A stretch of 64,000 nucleotides of DNA, from the NCBI GenBank assembly GCA_000310025.1, contig FN649752.1:673550-737549 (forward strand). The letters are read 5' to 3'. Source of the stretch: Ectocarpus siliculosus (lineage: Eukaryota > Sar > Phaeophyceae > Ectocarpales > Ectocarpaceae). The number at the start of each line of letters is the position of its first letter. Position 1 is the first letter of the stretch. Both the position numbers and the translations under genes were made by a program. Shown here piece after piece: positions 53,901-62,900 of the stretch. The notes beneath the pieces are model-generated. The model saw only the letters and a list, made by a program, of their open reading frames with translations. It was not told where the DNA came from and ran no database searches.

Positions 53901-56900
53901 TTATACTAGCGGTTGTATCTCGCGACTCTCCAGAACAATGTTCCATCAGGCCTTGACGTCCTCTTTTTCCCGTTGTCGCTCTGCTGGCCCTTTTCGTACA
54001 ATTTCTGTAGGGACTCGAGGTCTCACCCTCCAATCAACTAAGTTCGGGTTCGGCCGGAGACGCCCCGATCGATGCCGTCCTGGTGACTGCCGCGGCTGAG
54101 GAGACACCAAAGAAGGCAGACGGCGAGACCGCCGGGGACGTTCCGTCGAGCATGACCGGAGATGTAGATGTCGCTGAGAAGGCGCCGGTGTCGGCGGGGT
54201 TGGTGTCCGCCCTGGTATCGACGCTCGAGGGGATTATCGCGGCGCCATCGGAGGAAGAGGCGGCCGCTCCAGTCATGGACGAGGTACTACCCTCGGCCAC
54301 CGACGACGCTGCTACTACAGCTCCTGCGGAGGCGACGTCCGTTGTAGGCGATGCATCCGTGGGCATCGAATCAGCTCCTGCTGACCCTGTTGTTTCCGTG
54401 AAGGACCCTGCGGACACGGTGTCGAGCGCGCTAGAACCAAGCCCGGTCGTGGTAGACGAGGTACCCCAACCTGCGGAGACGGGCACGGTCCCGTCGAGTA
54501 CCGGCGGGGTCCCGGAGGAGCCAGAGGGTGCGGAAGCCGACGCCATGCCATGTTCGGCGTTGGTTGTGGAGGCGATTGCTGTGCCTGTCGCCGAGCCGGT
54601 TCTGTCTGGCCCGGGTGACGTGGTGCCGGAGACTGTGGTGGACGTGGCGGCTCCGGTGTCGGAAATCGAGCCGTTGTCAGAGGTGGGCGAGGTAGCGGCG
54701 ACGACGTCTGGTACTGATGCTGAGGAGGCAGACCCGTCTATTCCACCGCTGGTGGACGGTTTGTCTCCAGCGGGAGCGGAGGAATCAGAGGCGGCGGAGT
54801 TGGATGGTGGTGCGGTCGAAGAGCCGATCGAGGCGAGTGTGTGAAGTGTTTCCGGTCGAGGTTATACTTAATTGGCGAGATTTGGACGTTTAGTGTCAAT
54901 GTTGACACCTGAGCGGATGGTACGATGTGCACTCAGGATTAGGCCGGTACGAAGAATGCAGACGTTCGACATCAGGCTATGACGACGAAAGTAGTTCGTT
55001 GGTTACTCTCCTCAACGTCGTCGTTCACGCTATAGCTGTCGTATCGCGTGGCTCTCGCTCGCTAGTGCTGTTGTATACATCGGTGCTTGACATGCTCGTT
55101 CTCCCGCCTGTTGCGCTGTGGGACCCTGCGTGTATGTTTTGTTCAGGACATCGGTGGCACAACCTCCGAGCAACCCGCATCGGTGGCAGCGGACGACGCC
55201 CCGATCGATGTTGACCCGGAGACTGGTGTGGTGGAGCCGTCTGTGTCCGTGACGGCTGAGGAGACGCCGAAGCAGACTGACGGTGAGATCGCTGGGGACG
55301 TTCCGTCGAGTACCGGTGAAGATGTGGATGCCACTGAGGAGGCGCCGGTGTCGGCGGGGTCAGTGTCGGCGCTGGTGTCGGCGCTCGAGGAGAGTTCGGT
55401 GGCGCCATCGGCGAAAGAGGCGGCCGCTCCAGTCTTGGATGAGGTACTGCCGTCATCCCCCGACCACGGTTCTCCTACAGCTCCTGCAGAGACGACGTCC
55501 GTTGTAGACGATGCATCCGTGGTCGTTGACGTTGCGGCCGTAGAGCCTGCCGTGTCCGTGGAGGACCCTGCGGCTGTGGCGTCGAGCGGTCCCGAACCAT
55601 GTCCGACCGTCGTAGACGAGGTACCCGAACCGGCGGTGACGGACGTGGTCCCGTCGAGTGTGGAAGCCGACGACGTGCCATCTTCGGCGTTGGTTGTGGA
55701 GGCTACTGCTACCGTCGTCGAGGAGTCGGTGCTATCTGGCACGGGTGATGTAGTGACGGAGACTGTAATCGACGTGCCGCCTCCGGTGTTGGAATTCACG
55801 CCGATCGTAGAGGCGGGCACGGTAGCGGCGACCACCTCTGATGCTTTCGTTGAGGAGGAAGACCCGTCTATTACAGCGCTAGTGGACGGTTCGTCTGCAG
55901 CGGGAGCGCATGAATCCGAGGCAGCGGAGTTGGATGGTGGTACGGGCGAAGCGCCGATCGAGGCGAGTGTGTGAAGTGGATATAGTAGCGGATTGACCAA
56001 GCGATGTTTGGAGGATCTGCGCCTAATCAATCCGACACTGTGGGCGAGCGTGGCCATTGGCATTCAATATTTTGGCGGTTCTGTTGACATTAACTCGTTC
56101 GACATCGGCTTCGACGAAAAGTGTTTCGTTGGTGTCCTTCTCAACACTGCTGTCGTTTGCACTCTCCGTTGTATCGTTGTGGCTATTGCTTGCGAGTGCT
56201 AGGATATCCACTAGCGCTTGACATTCTCGTTCTTCCGCTGTCGCTCTGTTGGAACCTGCATGTACGTGCGCGTTCTGCAGGTCGTGGGTGGCGCAACCTC
56301 CGACCAACTCACTTCGGTGGCAGCGGAAGACGCCCCGATCGATGATGTCCCGGTGACTGCCGTGGCGGAGCCGTCTGCGCCCATGACGGCTGAGGAGACA
56401 CTGAAGCAGGCAGACGGCGAGATCGCCGGGGACGTTCCGTCGAGCACGACTGGAGATGTGGATGTCGCTGAGAAGGCGCCGGTGTCGGCCGGGTTGGTGT
56501 CCGCGCTGGTATCGGCGCTCGAGGAGAGTTCACCGGCGCCACCGGAGGAAGCGGCGGCCGCCCCAGTCGTGGATGAGGTGCTACCGTCATCCACGGACGA
56601 CTGTTCTCCCACAGCTCCTGTGGAGGCGACGTCCGTTGTAGACGATGCATCGGTGGTCGTTGAAGCGGCCGCTGTGGACCCTGCGGCTGCGGCGTCGAGC
56701 GTGCCAGAACCAACTCCGGCCGTCGTGGACGAGGTACCCGAACCGGCGGAGGTGGAGGTGGTCTCGTCGAGTTCGGGCGAGGTCACGGAGGAGCGAGACG
56801 GCGTGACAGCCGACGGCGTGCCATCTCCGGCGCTGGCCACGGACGCCACTGCGGCCGCCGTCACCGAGCCGGTCCTGTCTGGCACGGGTGATGTTGTGCC

Positions 56901-59900
56901 CGAGGTTGTGGTGGTCGTGGCAGCTCCGTTGTTGGAAATCGAGTCGGTGTCAGAGGTGGGCGAGGTAGCGGCGAAGACGAAATCGGTTGCTGGTGGTGAC
57001 GACGCAGATCCTTCTATGCCATCGCTGGTGGACGATTTGTCTCCGGTCGGGCCGGAGGAAGCAGAGGCGGCGGAGTTGGATGGTGGTGCTGTCGAGGCGC
57101 CGATCGAGGTGAGTGTGTGAAGTGGTTGCAGTAGCGTTTAGGCTGTTTAGGTGATCTTTGAAGGTACTGCGCCAATGTGGAAATGTGCTCGAGAGTTGCG
57201 ATTTGCAGTAACGATTGAGCCGTTTTCGTTGATATAATGAAGCCGCTCGATACCAGCCTTCGACGAAACGTGCTTGGTTGGTGTCCTTCTCAACACTACT
57301 GTCGTTTCCACTCTCCGTTGTATCCTTGTGGCTCGTGCTCGCTAGTGCTATGGTTTCCATCATCGCTTGACATAGTTTCCCTCTCGCTGTCGCTTTGCCG
57401 ATTCCTGCACGTGCGTGCTCATTGTCCAGGTCGTCGGGAGCGCACCCTCCGACCAACTCACTCCGGTGGCAGCGGAAGACGCCCCGATCGATGATATCCC
57501 GGTGACTTCTGTGGGGGAGCCGTCTGTGCCCGTGACGGCTGAGGAGACACCGAAGCAAGCAGACGCCGAGACCGCCGGGGGCGTTCCGTCGAGCACGGCT
57601 GGAGTTGTAGATGTCGCTGAGAAGGCGCCGGTGTCGTCGGGGTTGGTGTCCGCGCTGGTATCGGCGCTCGAGGAGAGTTCAACGGCGCCACCGGAGGGAG
57701 CCGCGGCCGCCCCAGTCGTGGACGAGGTACTACCGTCATCCACCGACGACTGTTCTCCCACAGCTCCTGTGGAGGCGACGTCCGTTGTAGACAATGCATC
57801 GGTGGTCGTTGAAGCGGCCGCTGTGGACCCTGCGGCTGCGGCGTCGAGCGTGCCAGAACCAACTCCGGCCGTCGTGGACGAGGTACCCGAACCGGCGGAG
57901 GTGGAGGTGGTCTCGTCGAGATCCGGCGAGGTCACGGAGGAGCGAGACGGCGCGACAGCCGACGGAGTCCTATCTCCGGCGTTGGCCACGGAGGCCACTG
58001 CGGCCGCCGTCGCCGAGCCCGTCCTGTCAGGCACTGGTGATGTTGTGCCGGAGGGTGTGGTCGACGTGGCAGGTCCGTTGTCGGAAGTCGAGCCGGTGTC
58101 AGAGGTGGGCGAGGTAGCGGTGACGACACCTGGTACCGGTGGTGACGACGCAGACCCTTCTATGCCAGCGCTGGTGGACGATTTGTCCCCGGCTGAGCCG
58201 GAGGAAGCAGAGGCTGTGGAGTTGGATGGTGGTGCTGTCGAGGCGCCGATCGAGGTGAGTGTGTGTAGTATTAATTGTTGTTTTTAGCCCCGGCAGTTGT
58301 TGGATTTTGTTGATCGAGGTGGAAACGAATTCTGGTGTTGCGAGGCGGAGTCAGGGTCGGGCCGTTACTGTGGCAGCGATGAAGACGTTCGGCATTGGCC
58401 AATGACGACGACGTAGCTTTGTGGGTTGCCCTTTCAACCCTCTCGTTCATACTACTGGTTGGTGTCCGTGGCTCTCTATTGCTATGGTATGTCGCGGCGT
58501 GACGTCCTCTTTTTCCGGCTGTCGCTCTGTTGAACCCTGTACGTACAATTTCTGCAGGATCTCGAGGCCTCACCCTCCGATCAACCAAGTTCGGGTTCGG
58601 CCGGAGACGCCCCCATCGATGATGTCCCGATGACTGCCGTGGCGGAGCCGTCTGTGTCCGCGACGACTGAGGAGACACGGAAGCAGGCAGACGGCGAGAC
58701 CGCCGGGGAAGTTCTGTCGAGCACGGCTGGAGATGTGGATGTCGCTGAGAAGGCGCCGGTGTCGTCGGGGTTGGTGTCCGCGCTGGTATCGGCGCTCGAG
58801 GAGAGTTCCGCGGTGCCACCGGAGGAAGAGGCGGCCGCCCCATCCGTGGACGAGGTACTACCGTCATCCACCGACGACTGTTCTCCCACAGCTCCTGTAG
58901 AGGCGACGTCCGTTGTAGACGATGCATCGGTGGTCGTTGAAGCGGCCGCTGTGGACCCTGCGGCTGCGGCGTCGAGCGTGCCAGAACCATCTCCGGCCGT
59001 CGTGGACGAGGTAGCCGAACCGGCGGAGGTGGAGGTGGCCGCCATCGATGCCGTACCGGTGTCCGCGATGGCTGAGGAGACACCGAAGCAGGCAGACGGT
59101 GAGACCGCCGGGGACGTTCCTTCGAGCACGGCTGGAGTTATGGACGTCGCTGAGAAGGTACCGATGGCGGCGGCGTCTCAGTCCGCGCTGTTATCGGCGC
59201 TCGAGGAGAGGTTACCGGCGCCACCGGAGGAAGAGGCGGCCGCCCCAGTGGTGGATGAGCTGCTACCGTCATCCACCGACGACTGTTCTCCCACAGCTCC
59301 TGTAGAGGCGACATCCGTTGTCGACGATGCATCGGTGGTCGTTGAAGCGGCCGCTGTGGACCCTGCGGCTGTGGCGTCGAGCGTGCCAGAACCAACTCCG
59401 GCCGTTGTGGACGAGGTACCCAAACCGGCAGAGGTGGAGGTGGTCCCGTCGTGTTCCGGCGAGGTCACGGAGGAGCGAGACGGCGTGACAGCCGACGGCG
59501 TGCCATCTCCGGCGTCGGCCACGGAGGCCACTGCGGCCGCCGTCACCGAGCCCGTCCTGTCAGGCACGGGTGTTGTTGTGACGGAGGCTGTGGTCGATGT
59601 GACGGCTCCGGTGTCGAAAGTCGAGCCGGTGTCAGAGGTGGGCGAGGTAGCGGCGAAGACGTCTGGTACTGGTGGTGACGACGCGGACCCTTCTATGCCA
59701 TCGCTGGTGGACGAGGTTTCCCCGGTCGGGCCGGAGGAAGCAGAGGCGGCGGAGTTGGATGGTGGTGCTGTCGAGGCGCCGATCGAGGCGAGTATGTGAA
59801 GCGGTTGTAGTAGCGGTTAGGCTGTTTAGGTGATCTTTGGAGGTACTGCGCCAATGTGGAAAAGTGGGCGAGTGTGGCGACTTACGGTCAAGTTTGGGCC

Positions 59901-62900
59901 GTTTTCGTTGATATGATGAAGCCGCTCGATATCAGCCTTCGACGAAACGTATTTGGGTGGTGTCCTTCTCAACACTGCTGTCGTTTGCACTCCCCGTTGT
60001 ATCCTTGTGGCTCGTGCTCGCTAGTGCTATGGTTTCCATAAGCGCTTGACATGGTTTCCCTCTCGCTGTCGCTCTGCCGATTCCTGCACGTGCGTGCTCA
60101 ATTGTCCAGGTCGTCGGGGGCACACTCTCCGACCAACTCACTCCGGTGGCAGCGGACGACGCCCCGATCGATGATATCCCGGTGACTGCCGTGGCGGAGC
60201 CGTCTGTGCCCGTGACGGCTGAGGAGACACCGAAGCAGGCAGACGGCGAGATCGCCGGGGACGTTCCGTCGAGCATGGCTGGAGATGTGGATGTCGCTGA
60301 GAAGGCGCCGGTGTCGTCGGGGTTGGTGTCCGCGCTGGTATCGGCGCTCGAGGAGAGTTCACCGGCGCCACCGGAGGAAGAGGCGGCCGTCCCAGTCGTG
60401 GATGAGGTACTACCGTCATCCACGGACGACTGTTCTCCCACAGCTCCTGTGGAGGCGACGTCCGTTGTAGACGATGCATCGGTGGTCGTTGAAGCGGCTG
60501 CTGTGGACCCTGCGGCTGTGACGTCGAGCGTGCCAGAACCAACTCCGGCCGTCGTGGACGAGGTACTTGAACCGGCGAAGGTGGAGGTGGTCCCGTCGAG
60601 TTCGGGCGAGGTCATGGAGGAGCGAGACGGCGTGGCAGCCGACGGCGTGCCATCTCCGGCGTCGGCCACGGAGGCCACTGCGGCCGCCGTCGCCGAGCCG
60701 GTCCTGTCAGGCACTGGTGATGTTGTGCCGGAGGGTGTGGACGATGTGACGGCTCCGTTGTTGGAAGTCGAGCCGGTGTCAGAGGTGGGCGAGGTAGCGG
60801 CGACGACACCTGTTGTTAGTGGTGACGACGCAGATCCTTCTATGCCATCGCTGGTGGACGATTTGTCTCCGGTCGGGCCGGAGGAAGCAGAGGCGGTGGA
60901 GTTGGATGGTGGTGCTGTCGAGGCGCCGATCGAGGTGAGTGTGTGAAGTGGTTGCAGTAGCGATTACACTGTTGATGTGACCTTTGGAGGTACTGCGCCA
61001 ATGTGGAAATGTGGTCGAGAGTTGCGATTTGCAGTAACGATTGAGCCGTTTTCGTTGATAGAATGAAGCCGCTCGATATCAGCCTTCGACGAAAAGTGTT
61101 TGGTTGGTGTCCTTCTCAACACTACTGTCGTTTCCACTCCCCGCTGTATCCTTGTTGCTCGTGGTCGCTAGTGCTAGGGTATCCTCAAGCGCTTGACATG
61201 GTTTCCCCCTCGCTGTCGCTCTGCCGATTCCTGCACGTGCGTGCTCATTGTCCAGGTCGTCGGGGGCGCACCCTCCGACCAACCCACTCCGGTGGCAGCG
61301 GACGACGCCCCGATCGATGATATCCCGGTGACTGCCGTGGCGGAGCCGTCTGTGCCCGTGACGGCTGAGGAGACACCGAAGCAGGCAGACGGCGAGACCG
61401 CCGGGGACGTTCCATCGGGCACGGCTGGAGATGTGGACGTCGCTGAGAAGGCGCCGGTGTCGTCGGGGTTGGTGTCCGCGCTGGTATCGGCGCTCGAGGA
61501 GAGTTCAACGGCGCCACCGGAGGAAGAGGCGGCCGCCCCAGTCGTGGACGAGATACTACCGTCATCCACCGGCGACTGTTCTCCCACAGCTCCTGTGGAG
61601 GCGACGTCCGTTGTAGACGATGCATCGGTGGTCGTTGAAGCGGCCGCTGTGGACCCTGCGGCTGCGGCGTCGAGCGTGCCAGAACCAACTCCGGCCGCCG
61701 TGGACGAGGTACCCGAACCGGCCGAGGTGTACGTGGTCTCGTCGAGTTCGGGCGAGGTCACGGAGGAGCGAGACGGCGTGGCAGCCGACGGCGTGCCATC
61801 TCCGGCGTTGGCCACGGAGGCCACTGCGGCCGCCGTCACCGAGCCCGTCCTATCAGGCACTGGTGTTGTTGTGCCGGAGGTTGTGGTCGATGTGGCGGCT
61901 CCGTTGTTGGAAGTCGAGCCGGTGTCAGAGGTGGGCGAGGTAGCGGCGAAGACGTCTGGTACTGGTGGTGACGACGCAGACTCTTGTATGTCATCGCTGG
62001 TGGATGATTTGTCTCCGGTGGGGCCGGAGGAAGCAGAGGCGGCGGAGTTGGATGGTGGTGCTGTCGAGGCGCCGATCGAGGTGAGTGTATGAAGTGGTTG
62101 CAGTAGCGTTTAGGCTGTTTAGGTGATCTTTGGAGGTACTGCGCCAATGTGGAAATGTGCTCGAGAGTTGCGATTTGCAGTAACGATTGAGCCGTTTTCG
62201 TTGATAGAATGAAGCCGCTCGATATCAGCCTTCGACGAAACGTGTTTGGGTGGTGTCCTTCTCAACACTACTGTCGTTTCCACTCTCCGTTGTATCCTTG
62301 TGGCTCGTGCTCACTAGTGCTAGGGTATCCTCAAGCGCTTGACATGGTTTCCCCCTCGCTGTCGCTCTGCCGATTCCTGCACGTGCGTGCTCATTGTCCA
62401 GGTCGTCGGGGGCGCACCCTCCGACCAACCCACTCCGGTGGCAGCGGAAGACGCCCCGATCGATGATATCCCGGTGACTGCCGTGGCGGAGCCGTCTGTG
62501 CCCGTGACGGCTGAGGAGACACCGAAGCAGGCTGACGCCGAGACCGCCGGGGACGTTCCGTCGAGCACGGCTGGAGATGTGGATGTCGCTGAGAAGGCGC
62601 CGGTGTCGTCGGGGTTGGTGTCCGCGCTGGTATCGGCGCTCGAGGAGAGTTCAACGGCGCCACCGGAGGAAGAGGCGGCCGCCCCAGTCGTGGACGAGGT
62701 ACTACCGTCATCCACCGGCGACTGTTCTCCCACAGCTCGTGTGGAGGCGACGTCCGTTGTAGACGATGCATCGGTGGTCGTTGAAGCGGCCGCTGTGGAC
62801 CCTGTGGCTGCGGCGTCGAGCGTGCCAGAACCAACTCCGGCCGTCGTGGACGAGGTACCCGAACCAGCAGAGGTGGACGTGGTCTCGTCGAGATCCGGCG

